Shown here: piece by piece, positions 42,529 to 51,575 of the stretch
Position numbering within the stretch: position 1 is the stretch's first letter
Layout: every line of letters begins with the position of its first letter
Assembly: GCA_002333405.1 (NCBI GenBank)
Contig: DDBH01000002.1
Location: 29,435-82,392 of the forward strand
Origin: Micrococcales bacterium UBA2037
Lineage (GTDB): Bacteria > Actinomycetota > Actinomycetes > Actinomycetales > Microbacteriaceae
Reading direction: 5' to 3'
Length of the DNA stretch: 52,958 nucleotides
The notes under the pieces: model-generated
Told to the model about the DNA's origin: nothing
Database searches by the model: none
The model's input: the letters and a program-made list of their open reading frames with translations, nothing else
Program-made: the position numbers and the translations under genes

Positions 42529-44328
42529 ATGACGTTCTACGATGTGCCCATCAAGGTGACCTCAGATCCAAGCCTAAATGCGACCGACCTGCTACTTGAG
42601 AGAGTTTCTCTCGCTCCAGGTCACGCCCTTTTCAGTAGAGAAAATCCTGACAAGTCATGGCGAAACGTAACATCAGCCGAGTTTCTAGAGGAAGTCAAGA
42701 GCCTAGCCAAGGGCCTACTAAACGCTGGCATCAAGCCTGGCGATGCGATTGCCATTATGTCTAGGACCCGCTACGAGTGGACCATGATTGACTTCGCAAT
42801 TTGGTTTGCCGGAGCCATCAGCGTGCCGATCTACGAGAGCAGCGCCCCAAGCCAGATGGAATGGATTCTTTCCGACTCTGACGCCGTGGCATTCTTCATC
42901 GAAGACGACGAGCACATGGAGCGTTTCAACCAGATCAAGGCAAACGTCCCCAAGGTAAAGCAGGTTTGGCGAATTGAATCAACAGACTTCTCTGACCTGC
43001 ACAAGGCGGCCGAGAAGGTTGGAGATGACCAGCTCGAGAAGGCTCGCTCAAATGCCGAGCTGACAGACCTTGCGACCATCGTTTACACATCGGGAACAAC
43101 CGGAAACCCTAAGGGCTGTGAACTTACCCACAAGAGCTTTGTTGACCACTGTAAAAACGCGGCGCTAGAGCTACCTGAGGTTGCTAACGACAAGCAGTCA
43201 TCGCTGATCTTCTTGCCACTGGCACACATTCTCGCTCGCTACGTATCGGTGCTTTGCGTGCACGCTGGTATTCGGGTTGGCCACTTGGCTGACTCAAAGC
43301 AGGTTGGCGCGGTTTTGCCAACCTACAAGCCGACCTTCCTACTGGCCGTTCCTCGAGTATTCGAGAAGGTCTACAACGGAGCTGAGCTCAAAGCTGAGAC
43401 CGGCGGCAAGGGCAAGATTTTCCGAGCTGCAGCAGACACGGCAATTGAGTACTCCAGGGCTCTGGACTCCAAGTCAGGCCCATCGATGTCGCTGAAAATC
43501 AAGCACAAGCTCTTTGATCGCCTGGTCTTCGGCAAGCTTCGCGCAGCCATGGGTGGCAACGTGAAGTATGCAATTTCCGGAGGTGCGCCACTGGGTGAGC
43601 GCCTAGGTCACTTCTTCCGCGGCATTGGACTGATCGTGCTTGAGGGCTACGGACTAACCGAGACCGCTGCTGCGGCCGTGATTGGCCGGGTTGCCTGGCA
43701 GAAGATTGGCAAGGTTGGCAGGGCGCTTCCTGGAACCGGAATCAAGATTGCCGATGATGGCGAAATTTGGTTGCGCGGAATCAACTGCATGCGCGGCTAT
43801 TGGCGCAATGAGGCAGCAACCAGAGAAGCTTTCGTCGAGGACTGGTTTAGAACCGGCGACATTGGCGAGCTGGATGAGGACGGCTTCCTGACTATCACTG
43901 GCCGCAAGAAGGAGATTCTTGTAACCGCGGGTGGAAAGAATGTTGCCCCAGCTCCAATTGAAGATCCACTGCGCGCACACCCACTGGTGGGGCAGGTTGT
44001 GGTCATTGGAGACGCCAAGCCATTTATTTCAGCGCTGATCTCACTCGACCCAGAAATGGTTCCAGTTTGGGCCGCCAATAACGGCATCGAGGAAAAGCTA
44101 ACGCTTGCTGAGGCAACCAAGCACCCGGCCATCGTCGCCGAGATTCAGTCGGCTGTCGATGAGGTCAACAAGAAGTTCTCGCAGGCAGAACAAATTCGAG
44201 CCTTTGAGATCCTTGACGTTGAACTAACTGAGGCCTCGGGTCACTTGACTCCTTCGTTGAAGATCAAGCGCGCCAAGGTGATGACTGACTTCCAGTTGCA
44301 GGTAGACCGCATTTACGTTAACGCGTAA
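42529..44328 (+). CDS. Long-chain fatty-acid--CoA ligase (FadD15-like)
   Basis: This 599-residue AMP-forming acyl-CoA ligase activates fatty acids. The ATP signature is IVYTSGTTGNPKG; other motifs are LPLAHILAR, GYGLTETAAAAVI, WFRTGDIGELDEDGFLTITG and the C-terminal hinge GRKKEILVTAGGKNVAP. The ATG at 42529 with AGGGAGA upstream is the clear start; an open frame to 42466 reads through the leader. It lacks a signal peptide. The 3' end overlaps the convergent def gene by 11 bp. The gap before it (42381-42528) has no clear promoter, only a small TGGGA/TCCCA hairpin at 42467-42481 next to a T-tract. Confidence 0.95.
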   Translation: MTFYDVPIKVTSDPSLNATDLLLERVSLAPGHALFSRENPDKSWRNVTSAEFLEEVKSLAKGLLNAGIKPGDAIAIMSRTRYEWTMIDFAIWFAGAISVPIYESSAPSQMEWILSDSDAVAFFIEDDEHMERFNQIKANVPKVKQVWRIESTDFSDLHKAAEKVGDDQLEKARSNAELTDLATIVYTSGTTGNPKGCELTHKSFVDHCKNAALELPEVANDKQSSLIFLPLAHILARYVSVLCVHAGIRVGHLADSKQVGAVLPTYKPTFLLAVPRVFEKVYNGAELKAETGGKGKIFRAAADTAIEYSRALDSKSGPSMSLKIKHKLFDRLVFGKLRAAMGGNVKYAISGGAPLGERLGHFFRGIGLIVLEGYGLTETAAAAVIGRVAWQKIGKVGRALPGTGIKIADDGEIWLRGINCMRGYWRNEAATREAFVEDWFRTGDIGELDEDGFLTITGRKKEILVTAGGKNVAPAPIEDPLRAHPLVGQVVVIGDAKPFISALISLDPEMVPVWAANNGIEEKLTLAEATKHPAIVAEIQSAVDEVNKKFSQAEQIRAFEILDVELTEASGHLTPSLKIKRAKVMTDFQLQVDRIYVNA

Positions 44329-44812
44329 ACCAGGGCTGCTCACGAAGAGCTTTGAAGGCTAGCTTGCGCTCGTCTTTTGCCAGTCGATCCAGGTAAAGAA
44401 GTCCGGCCAGGTGATCGATTTCGTGTTGCAGCGCCTGTGCCATAAGCCCGGAGCCGGAGATTTCGATCATTGAACCATCTAGCTGGTAACCAACAGCGGT
44501 GGCTTCAGTGTGCCTAGGAGTCTTATGCCAGAGCCCTGGAACTGAAAGACACCCTTCTTCCATCAGCTCTACGCTCCCGGCTAATGCTGTGAGTTTGGGG
44601 TTTATCAGGTAGCCCAACTCCCCTTCAACGTTGTATGCGAAGGCGCTCAGCCCAACGCCAATTTGAGTCGCTGCCACCCCTGCTCTGCCAGACAGCGATG
44701 TGGTATCAAGCAGGTCCTGAACCAATGACGCAACCGAACCAAAGTCGGCAACTTCAACTGTTGGAGATTTCAGAATCGGATCGCCAAAGAGGCGAATTTC
44801 GCGAACGCTCAA
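44318..44812 (-). CDS. def: Peptide deformylase
   Basis: Peptide deformylase removes the formyl group from new proteins. It has 164 residues. The three motifs are GVAATQIGVG (G-G-A-Q block), EGCLSVPG (metal Cys88) and QHEIDHLAG (His130, Glu131, His134). The start is TTG at 44812, overlapping the stop of the ParA-like gene as TTGA. A fmt gene is not nearby. It is convergent and overlaps the acyl-CoA ligase end by 11 bp. Confidence 0.96.
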   Translation of the reverse strand: MSVREIRLFGDPILKSPTVEVADFGSVASLVQDLLDTTSLSGRAGVAATQIGVGLSAFAYNVEGELGYLINPKLTALAGSVELMEEGCLSVPGLWHKTPRHTEATAVGYQLDGSMIEISGSGLMAQALQHEIDHLAGLLYLDRLAKDERKLAFKALREQPWFTR

Positions 44813-45897
44813 CTAACCAAACCATCGGCAACAAGTGCCGCTAGGTCTCTTGCTGCCTGCCTAGTAGCTGGGTGCAGTTGATCAAAATCAACTACGGCTC
44901 CCGCAGCTAGTTGCGGGTCGTATGGAACCCTGACAACAGCCCTGACTCGCGACTGGAAGTGTGACTCGATTTCATCGAGCTTGACCAGCTCAGTTCCAAA
45001 AGTGGCGGTGTTGAGTGCGACGACGCTTTTTCTAACTAGGTCGCTGTAGCCATTTGATTCCAACCAGGTCAATGTCTCCGAGGCGAGTTTTGCCTCATCG
45101 ATTGAACCACCCGAAACAATCACAAGCCCGTTGGCGCGCATCAAAATCGCTCGCATAACGCTGTGAACAATTCCGGTACCGCAGTCTGTCAAACAGATGT
45201 TGTAGTAGCGGGCGGCAATGTCGGCAACCACGTTGTAATCACCCTCGTTGAAAGCTTCCGACATCATTGGGTCAGTGTCAGACGCCAAAACATCAAGCCG
45301 GGACTTGTCCCTAGAAACAAAGTCGCTAAAGACCTTAAAGCTGGTGATACCTCCGGCACGATTTACAACGTCGCGAACGGTCTTATCTGTGTCTTTTCTA
45401 ACTCTCTCAGCCAAAGTTCCGCGGTCCGGGTTGGCATCGATTGCCAAGACTCGGTCCTCTCGAACCCTCGCCATCGCCATCCCAATCAGGGCAGTGATAG
45501 TTGTCTTACCAACGCCACCCTTGCGGGTTAGCACTGGCACAAACCTTGTTTCGCCCTCCAGGTCAACGTTGATGCGCTGATCTAGAGCTCGCCTCGCCTT
45601 GACCTTCTTGTTGTCCCCTAGGTTCACTAGCCCGAAGGTGATCCGGTATGTGGATCTCCGCCAGAAGGTCTCTGGGATGAAGTTCGGCTTTGCCTTGTCC
45701 TGGAGCAAACGATCAGCCGTCAGCATGCCAGCAGGCTCAGGGTCAGCGAAGATGTTCGTCTCAGGCTCAATCTCAACCGGGATTGAGACTGCGTCGGCAG
45801 ACACCTGATTCAGTAATTCAATCTCTGGATCTAGCTCGAGGTCGCTGAATTCAGCTCTCTCGCCTGATGCGTAATCGCGTTCTGGTTTATCTTCCAA
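44809..45897 (-). CDS. ParA/MinD-like ATPase with long N-terminal extension
   Basis: This 362-residue protein has an acidic, disordered-looking N-terminus (1-75), a basic linker, and a ParA-type ATPase domain with deviant Walker A RKGGVGKTT (125-133), switch region AIDANPDRGTLAERV, and Walker B-like NICLTDCGTGIV. The linker containing FGLVNLGD, followed by NPDRGTLA, resembles the EspI/Rv3876-type ATPases of actinobacteria rather than chromosomal ParA. Its role is unknown; no type VII secretion gene is in view. The start is TTG at 45897 with AGGAG overlapping the pyc stop; it is cotranscribed with pyc and def. No parB is adjacent. Confidence 0.85.
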   Translation of the reverse strand: MEDKPERDYASGERAEFSDLELDPEIELLNQVSADAVSIPVEIEPETNIFADPEPAGMLTADRLLQDKAKPNFIPETFWRRSTYRITFGLVNLGDNKKVKARRALDQRINVDLEGETRFVPVLTRKGGVGKTTITALIGMAMARVREDRVLAIDANPDRGTLAERVRKDTDKTVRDVVNRAGGITSFKVFSDFVSRDKSRLDVLASDTDPMMSEAFNEGDYNVVADIAARYYNICLTDCGTGIVHSVMRAILMRANGLVIVSGGSIDEAKLASETLTWLESNGYSDLVRKSVVALNTATFGTELVKLDEIESHFQSRVRAVVRVPYDPQLAAGAVVDFDQLHPATRQAARDLAALVADGLVS

Positions 45898-45905
45898 AAC
45901 AACTC

Positions 45906-48900
45906 CTATTCAATTACCGCGACAAGGTCGCCGCCCTCTACGGGCGTTGGGCCGGCGACACCCAGCCTGACAATCTTGCCAGATTTTGGTGCGGTAATGC
46001 TGGCTTCCATCTTCATTGCTTCGATTGTTGCGATTGGATCGCCAGCTTCGACAGTGTCACCAACGGCAACCTTTGGCGTTACTACACCGGTAAATGGCGC
46101 AGCAGCGTGACCCTGGTTGGTTGGGTCAGCCTTTTCGGCCGATGCCACGGTTACCGCGATGCTGTGGTCGCGAACAATAATTGGCCTCAGCTGTCCGTTG
46201 AGCTTTGCCATCACGGTTCTAAAGCCCTTTGAGTCTGCCTCGCCGATCGCCTCAAGACCAACAAAGAGCTGCAGGCCAGGCCTTAGCTCGACCACGTGTT
46301 CAGTGTCCTGCTCAAGGCCGTATAGGTAATCGAGGGTGGCAACATTATCAAGCTCTCCATAGGCTGCTTGAACTCGCTCTAGCTCCGCAGTTGGAGCCGG
46401 GAACAGCAGCTGGTTCAAGGTTTGCTGAATCAGTTGGTGGTCTTCGGATTTCAGCGCCACGAGTGCTTCTTCTGGAACCGGTGTGATGCTGATGTCAACG
46501 TTCTTACCCTTGAGAACCTTGGATCTGAATGGCTCTGGCCAACCCCCTGGAAGATCACCGAGTTCACCGGCCATAAAGCCAATGACCGAATCTGGAATGT
46601 CGTAGTTCTGAGGGTTCTCCTCGAAGTCCTTTGGGTCGGCATTGACGGCAACCAGGTGGAGGGCTAGATCCCCAACCACCTTGGAGGACGGCGTCACCTT
46701 TGGAGGTCGACCTAGAATCTGATTGGCTGCTGCATACATGTCTTCAACCAACTCGAATCGGTCCCCCAGTCCCAACGCCATAGCCTGTTGGCGAAGGTTG
46801 GAAAGCTGACCACCTGGAATCTCGTGTCGGTAGACCCGACCAGTTGGTCCAGCAAGGCCGGATTCAAAAGGTGAGTAAACGTTTCGGACTGACTCCCAAT
46901 AGGGCTCCAGGTCGCAAACGGCGGTCATTGACAACTCGGTATCACGTTCGGTGTTAGTCAGCGATGCCACCAATGCGCTCATCGACGGCTGACTGGTAGT
47001 TCCCGCCATTGGGGCACTAGCAACATCAACGGCGTCAACGCCTGCCTCGGAGGCCGCCAGCAGCGTGGCTAGCTGGCCGCCTGCAGTGTCGTGAGTGTGA
47101 AGGTGAACTGGAACGTCAAAGCGCTCCCTGAGCGCGCTGACGAGCTGGCTGGCTGCCCTAGGTCTAAGCAGCCCCGCCATGTCCTTGATGGCAATAACAT
47201 GCGCCCCTGCATCGACGATTTGCTGAGCAAGGTTCAGGTAGTAGTCAAGTGTGTAGAGCTTTTCAGCAGGGTCCAAGAAATTGCCTGTGAAGCTCATGGC
47301 AACCTCGGCAACCGAACCGGTGTTGTTGCGCACGGCAGCAATTGCCGGCGCCATCTGATTCACATCATTCAGGGCATCAAAGATCCTGAAGATGTCTACT
47401 CCGGTGCTGGCAGCCTCGGACACAAAAGCATCGGTTACCTCAACTGGATAGGGAGTGTAGCCAACGGTGTTTCGGCCGCGAAGCAACATTTGAATACACA
47501 GGTTGGGCAACTCTTCACGCAGCTTGGCCAGTCGAGTCCAAGGGTCTTCGCCCAAGAACCTAAGAGCCACGTCGTAGGTTGCGCCACCCCAAGCTTCAAC
47601 TGATAGCAACTCTGGGGTCATGCGAGCAACGTAGGGAGCGGCGGCAACTAAATCGCGACCGCGCACTCTCGTGGCTAGCAACGACTGGTGAGCATCGCGG
47701 AAGGTGGTGTCAGTGACCAAGAGTCTTCCTTCATTGCGCATCCACTTTGCAAAACCCTCTGGGCCCAACTCTTCCAACAGCTGCTTGCTTCCAGCTGAGG
47801 CGGCGGAGACAGTGTCCAGCTCAGGGAATTTGACCTGAGGGTCAACCTTGCCCTCACGCTCTCCATATGGCTTATTGACTGTTACTTCGGCCAACCACTG
47901 CAAAACTTTGGTTCCTCGGTCTTGCGAGACACGCGCCTTGAGTAGCTCGGGGCGCTCATCAATAAAGTGCGTTGAAAGCTCTCCTGAGGCAAAGGTTTCA
48001 TCATCCAAAACCGCCTGCAGGAAGTTGATGTTGGTTGCGACGCCACGAATCCTGAACTCAGCCAATGCTCGTCTTGCCCGGTCTACCGCAGACTCAAAGT
48101 CGCGACCCTTTGCTATCAGTTTCACCAGCAGCGAATCAAAGTGTGGAGAGACTTCAGCACCGGTTGTGACCGTTCCGCCATCCAGGCGAATGCCGGCACC
48201 ACCTGGAGACCGATAGGTGGTGATCATGCCGGTGTCTGGCCTAAAGCCTGCGGCAGGATCCTCGGTAGTAATTCGGCACTGCAGAGCAAATCCGTGTGGC
48301 TGAATAGTCTCTTGGCTTAGGCCAAGGTCTGAAAGCGTGGCTCCAGCCGCAATTCGCAATTGCGACTGAACTAGGTCAACGTCGGTGACCTCCTCGGTCA
48401 CAGTGTGTTCAACCTGGATTCTTGGGTTCATCTCGATAAAGACATGCTTGCCAGTATTTGGTCCGGAGGTTTCGATCAGGAACTCCACGGTTCCAGCGTT
48501 TTGGTAGCCAATCTCTTTCGCGAAAGCCACGGCATCAACAAACAGCTGCTGTCGCAACTGATCGTCGAGCAGCGGCGCCGGTGCGATCTCAATTACCTTC
48601 TGGTTGCGCCTTTGAATTGAGCAGTCGCGCTCATGCAGATGCACTACGTTTCCGTGATTGTCCGCAAGAATTTGGACCTCGATGTGACGAGGCCTGATAA
48701 CAGCCTGCTCTAAAAACACCCTGGCATCGCCAAAAGCGCTGTCGGCCTCGCGCATTGCCTGCTCCAGCGCCTCGGCCAGCTCAGGCTCAGTGTCAACCTT
48801 GCGCATTCCGCGACCGCCACCACCGGCCACTGCCTTGACAAACAGTGGGAACCCAATCTTCTTCGCCTCTGACAAAAGTCCATTGACGTCCTCGGAAGCC

Positions 48901-49307
48901 GCTGAGGAGGCGAGAACTGGAACACTGGCTCTGATCGCTGCCGCCTTGGCGTTTACCTTGTCGCCGGCAAGTTCTAGAACCGTTGGGGCCGGACCGACGA
49001 ACGCAATTCCATTGGCCTTGGCCTGTTCGGCCAATTCTGGATTCTCACTGAGGAAGCCATATCCCGGATAAATAGCATCCGCGCCAGACAGCTTCGCAAC
49101 ACGAATCATTTCCTCGACTGAGAGGTAAGCGCGCACTGGCGACCCCTCGGCCTTGATTTCGTAGGCCTCATCTGCCTTCAGGCGGTGAACGGAGTTCCTG
49201 TCCTCGTAAGGATAAACGGCTACCGTTTTCGCACCGATTTCATAGGCCGCACGGAAAGCACGGACCGCAATTTCACCTCTGTTGGCTACCAAAATCTTTT
49301 TAAACAT
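45906..49307 (-). CDS. pyc: Pyruvate carboxylase
   Basis: Pyruvate carboxylase converts pyruvate to oxaloacetate to refill the TCA cycle. It has 1133 residues. In order: biotin carboxylase domain (ILVANRGEIAVR, GGGGRGM ATP loop, HIEVQILAD, MNPRIQVEHTVTEE), carboxyltransferase domain (TDTTFRDAHQSLLATRVR, IKDMAGLLRPRA, HLHTHDTAGGQLAT), and the C-terminal biotinyl domain with IEAMKMEAS (Lys about 1099). I chose ATG 49307; a TTG at 49310 is directly adjacent. GAGG lies 4 nt before. It is divergent from the second parA gene by about 60 bp and next to the GarA-like/MerR cluster. Confidence 0.98.
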   Translation of the reverse strand: MFKKILVANRGEIAVRAFRAAYEIGAKTVAVYPYEDRNSVHRLKADEAYEIKAEGSPVRAYLSVEEMIRVAKLSGADAIYPGYGFLSENPELAEQAKANGIAFVGPAPTVLELAGDKVNAKAAAIRASVPVLASSAASEDVNGLLSEAKKIGFPLFVKAVAGGGGRGMRKVDTEPELAEALEQAMREADSAFGDARVFLEQAVIRPRHIEVQILADNHGNVVHLHERDCSIQRRNQKVIEIAPAPLLDDQLRQQLFVDAVAFAKEIGYQNAGTVEFLIETSGPNTGKHVFIEMNPRIQVEHTVTEEVTDVDLVQSQLRIAAGATLSDLGLSQETIQPHGFALQCRITTEDPAAGFRPDTGMITTYRSPGGAGIRLDGGTVTTGAEVSPHFDSLLVKLIAKGRDFESAVDRARRALAEFRIRGVATNINFLQAVLDDETFASGELSTHFIDERPELLKARVSQDRGTKVLQWLAEVTVNKPYGEREGKVDPQVKFPELDTVSAASAGSKQLLEELGPEGFAKWMRNEGRLLVTDTTFRDAHQSLLATRVRGRDLVAAAPYVARMTPELLSVEAWGGATYDVALRFLGEDPWTRLAKLREELPNLCIQMLLRGRNTVGYTPYPVEVTDAFVSEAASTGVDIFRIFDALNDVNQMAPAIAAVRNNTGSVAEVAMSFTGNFLDPAEKLYTLDYYLNLAQQIVDAGAHVIAIKDMAGLLRPRAASQLVSALRERFDVPVHLHTHDTAGGQLATLLAASEAGVDAVDVASAPMAGTTSQPSMSALVASLTNTERDTELSMTAVCDLEPYWESVRNVYSPFESGLAGPTGRVYRHEIPGGQLSNLRQQAMALGLGDRFELVEDMYAAANQILGRPPKVTPSSKVVGDLALHLVAVNADPKDFEENPQNYDIPDSVIGFMAGELGDLPGGWPEPFRSKVLKGKNVDISITPVPEEALVALKSEDHQLIQQTLNQLLFPAPTAELERVQAAYGELDNVATLDYLYGLEQDTEHVVELRPGLQLFVGLEAIGEADSKGFRTVMAKLNGQLRPIIVRDHSIAVTVASAEKADPTNQGHAAAPFTGVVTPKVAVGDTVEAGDPIATIEAMKMEASITAPKSGKIVRLGVAGPTPVEGGDLVAVIE

Positions 49308-49358
49308 CAAACCTCGCTGAACCGATGTGGCGTTGCCGGATAACGCCTATATGACAGG

Positions 49359-49364
49359 TAGCCT
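49359..49364 (+). promoter_or_regulatory. -10 box of a probable leaderless parA promoter
   Basis: TAGCCT ends 6 nt before the GTG start at 49371, with no ribosome-binding site between. TTGCCG at 49334-49339 is a possible -35, but the 19-20-bp spacing is long. Confidence 0.45.
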
Positions 49365-49370
49365 AATGCA

Positions 49371-50300
49371 GTGCATGTACTAAGCGTGAGTTCACTAAAG
49401 GGTGGCGTGGGAAAAACCACCGTTGCCTTGGGTTTGGCATCTGCTGCCCTGAACAAGGGAATCAACACACTCGTGATCGACCTTGACCCGCAGTGCGATG
49501 CAACAAGCGGACTGGCCGCTCCAGCCGACCTGAACGCCTCGGTTGCCGAGGTGCTGCAGGGCGCGAAGCTTCCAATTCTGCGACGGGCCATAGTCGCCTC
49601 TCCATGGAGCCGTGATTCAAAAATGGACGTTCTGGTTGGCTCTCCTCGTTCACTTTTGTTAGACAACCCAGCCCCGACAGTTTCTGATGTTTGGAAACTC
49701 GAGGAAATTCTGGCACTAATTGAAAATGAATATGAACTTGTGATCATCGACACTCCCCCGTCGATCAATGCGCTAACCAGGACTGCATGGGTGGCCAGCG
49801 ACCGTGTGATTTTGGTCACTGAACCTTCTCTTTACTCGGTGATTGCGGCAGACCGAGCCAAACGAGCGATAGCAGAAATTAGCGCCAAGCTAAGCCCAAG
49901 ACTTTCGCTCTACGGCTTTGTGGTGAACCGACTGAGGCCACAGTCTCATGAGCATGAATACCGACTCAAGGAATTGCGGGAAATGTTCGGCGACCTGCTA
50001 CTGCAGCCGTATTTCGAAGAGCGCGCCGCCGTGCAGCAGGCAACCGGAGCTGCCCGACCAATTCACTCTTGGCCCGCCGAGGGTGCCGCTGAGGTTGCCA
50101 AGGGCTTCGACTGGCTACTTGCCGGCATTATTGCTGATTTTGAAAGAGTGGAAGCCAAGCGCGAACGAGTAAATGTCGTTGGGCGCACCTTGCGCGGCCA
50201 GCAAAGCCCGATGGCAGAAATTATTGAAACTGCGTCGATTCCGATTGTTGAACCCACGACCAGGCGGGAACGCAAAAAGAAGCGCTGGTTTAGACGCTAG
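49371..50300 (+). CDS. ParA family ATPase
   Basis: This 309-residue Walker-type ATPase starts almost directly with the deviant Walker A SLKGGVGKTTVALG (Lys10 and Lys15), then LDPQCDATSGLA, Walker B-like VIIDTPPSI and the fold's C-terminal half. The tail ends in TRRERKKKRWFRR, a strongly basic and aromatic stretch that could contact DNA or membrane. There is no parB next to it, so it is unlikely to be the chromosomal ParA; it may place another complex in the cell. It is convergent with the merR gene, sharing a CTAG stop. Confidence 0.9.
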   Translation: MHVLSVSSLKGGVGKTTVALGLASAALNKGINTLVIDLDPQCDATSGLAAPADLNASVAEVLQGAKLPILRRAIVASPWSRDSKMDVLVGSPRSLLLDNPAPTVSDVWKLEEILALIENEYELVIIDTPPSINALTRTAWVASDRVILVTEPSLYSVIAADRAKRAIAEISAKLSPRLSLYGFVVNRLRPQSHEHEYRLKELREMFGDLLLQPYFEERAAVQQATGAARPIHSWPAEGAAEVAKGFDWLLAGIIADFERVEAKRERVNVVGRTLRGQQSPMAEIIETASIPIVEPTTRRERKKKRWFRR

Positions 50301-50809
50301 GAAATTTTTCTAGCGCGTCTAGCGGCAAGTTCATCGTGAACAAGTGCCTCTTCAGCAGCGAAGTCGACCAGGGTGGCCTCAACCTCGCGCAGCACCCGAC
50401 CAATTGCGATTCCAAAGACGCCCTGGCCTTGACCTAGCAAATCGATTACCTCATCCTGCGAGGTGCAGAGGTAAACCCTGGCGCCATCGGACATCAGGGT
50501 GGTGTTGGTTAGGTCTGAAATTCCTGCAAGCGCAAGCTGCTCAACGGCAACCCTGATCTGCTGGAGCGATACTCCGGTGTCCAATAGTCGCTTCACGAGC
50601 TTTAGGACCAGGATGTCGCGGAAAGAGTAAAGCCGCTGCGAACCGGATCCGGTTGCCCCCTGAATCGACGGCACGGTAAGGCCAGTGCGGTCCCAGTAGT
50701 CAAGCTGACGGTAGGTGATGCCCGCCGCGGCAGCGGCGGATGCTCCGCGGTAACCGATGTCTTTATTCGGCAATCCGTCGGTGAATAGCATGCTTGTTTC
50801 TGATTCCAC
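50297..50809 (-). CDS. MerR-family transcriptional regulator (second of pair)
   Basis: This 170-residue protein has a MerR helix-turn-helix: GYRGASAAAAAGITYRQLDYWDRTGL and SGSQRLYSFRDILVLKLVKRLLDTGV, then a domain with LRIxxLA-like repeats without the usual metal Cys pair. It resembles the mycobacterial Rv1830-type regulator (from memory). The start is GTG at 50809, 5 nt after AGGAG. It follows the first merR gene by 82 bp. The gap shows no bifunctional-nuclease gene, which lies there in mycobacteria. Confidence 0.9.
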   Translation of the reverse strand: MESETSMLFTDGLPNKDIGYRGASAAAAAGITYRQLDYWDRTGLTVPSIQGATGSGSQRLYSFRDILVLKLVKRLLDTGVSLQQIRVAVEQLALAGISDLTNTTLMSDGARVYLCTSQDEVIDLLGQGQGVFGIAIGRVLREVEATLVDFAAEEALVHDELAARRARKIS

Positions 50810-50891
50810 CGTTACTCCTAAATTTCACAGACTTCTAAGTCTGCCTTCAAGTTCAGGTTTAGGGTTACACTTCCAGCTTCGGCGTGTCGCA

Positions 50892-51572
50892 TTAGCTTTC
50901 GATCTCTTCGATTACTTCTGCAATCAGGTGCGAGCGAATTGCACCAAAGCGTTCGGCGATCTCGCGCGAGATGTGGCCGGCCTTGGCAGCGCTGTCGGGC
51001 GCCTTCTTGCGAAGCACTGGCTCTGTCACTCCGGTAATGATTCCAATTTCACGCTCAGCTGCAGACTTCAGGCCTCTTAGGTGTCTTGGCTGAATGCCGA
51101 ACTCTTCTAGCCCGACCAAGGCAAAGGCGATCTCCACCTCATGAGAAGAGTGTGGCTGGGCTCCAAACAGGCCCAGTTCTGCGCCCTCTCTGAAACTTGC
51201 ATCGCTCAATCCTGTTTCCAGTTTCAACTGAGCGGTTGAAAAACGCTGACCCTTGCGCAGTGACGCCGGTGTGGCAGTTGGCAAAAGTGGCTGACGGCCT
51301 GCGTCAAGCTCGTCCAAGTGGTCTCGAATGACTTTCAGCGGTAGATACTGGTCGCGCTGCAGTGTCAAAATAATGCGCAGTCGCTCAATCTGGGAATCTG
51401 AGAATTTCCGGTAGCCAGACTCGGTTCGTTCTGGTGTAACCAGTCCCTGGTCTTCTAGAAACCTTAGTTTCGATGGGCTGAGGTCTCCGAACTCAGGCTT
51501 TAGAACAGCTAACACCTGACCAATCGTGTAGAGCCGACGATGGTCTTGGAGTCTAGATAGTGCACTCTCCAT
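50892..51572 (-). CDS. MerR-family transcriptional regulator (first of pair)
   Basis: This 226-residue regulator begins with a typical MerR HTH (YTIGQVLAVLKPEFGDLSPSKLRFLEDQGLVTPERTESGYRKF; key parts TIGQVL, RFLEDQGL, SGYRKFS) and a coiled-coil effector region of about 150 residues with no obvious metal Cys. It corresponds to the Rv1828-type protein adjacent to garA in mycobacteria (known context). It starts 3 bp after the FHA gene, so the two are cotranscribed. The effector and targets are not visible. Confidence 0.9.
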   Translation of the reverse strand: MESALSRLQDHRRLYTIGQVLAVLKPEFGDLSPSKLRFLEDQGLVTPERTESGYRKFSDSQIERLRIILTLQRDQYLPLKVIRDHLDELDAGRQPLLPTATPASLRKGQRFSTAQLKLETGLSDASFREGAELGLFGAQPHSSHEVEIAFALVGLEEFGIQPRHLRGLKSAAEREIGIITGVTEPVLRKKAPDSAAKAGHISREIAERFGAIRSHLIAEVIEEIES

Positions 51573-51575
51573 GAC

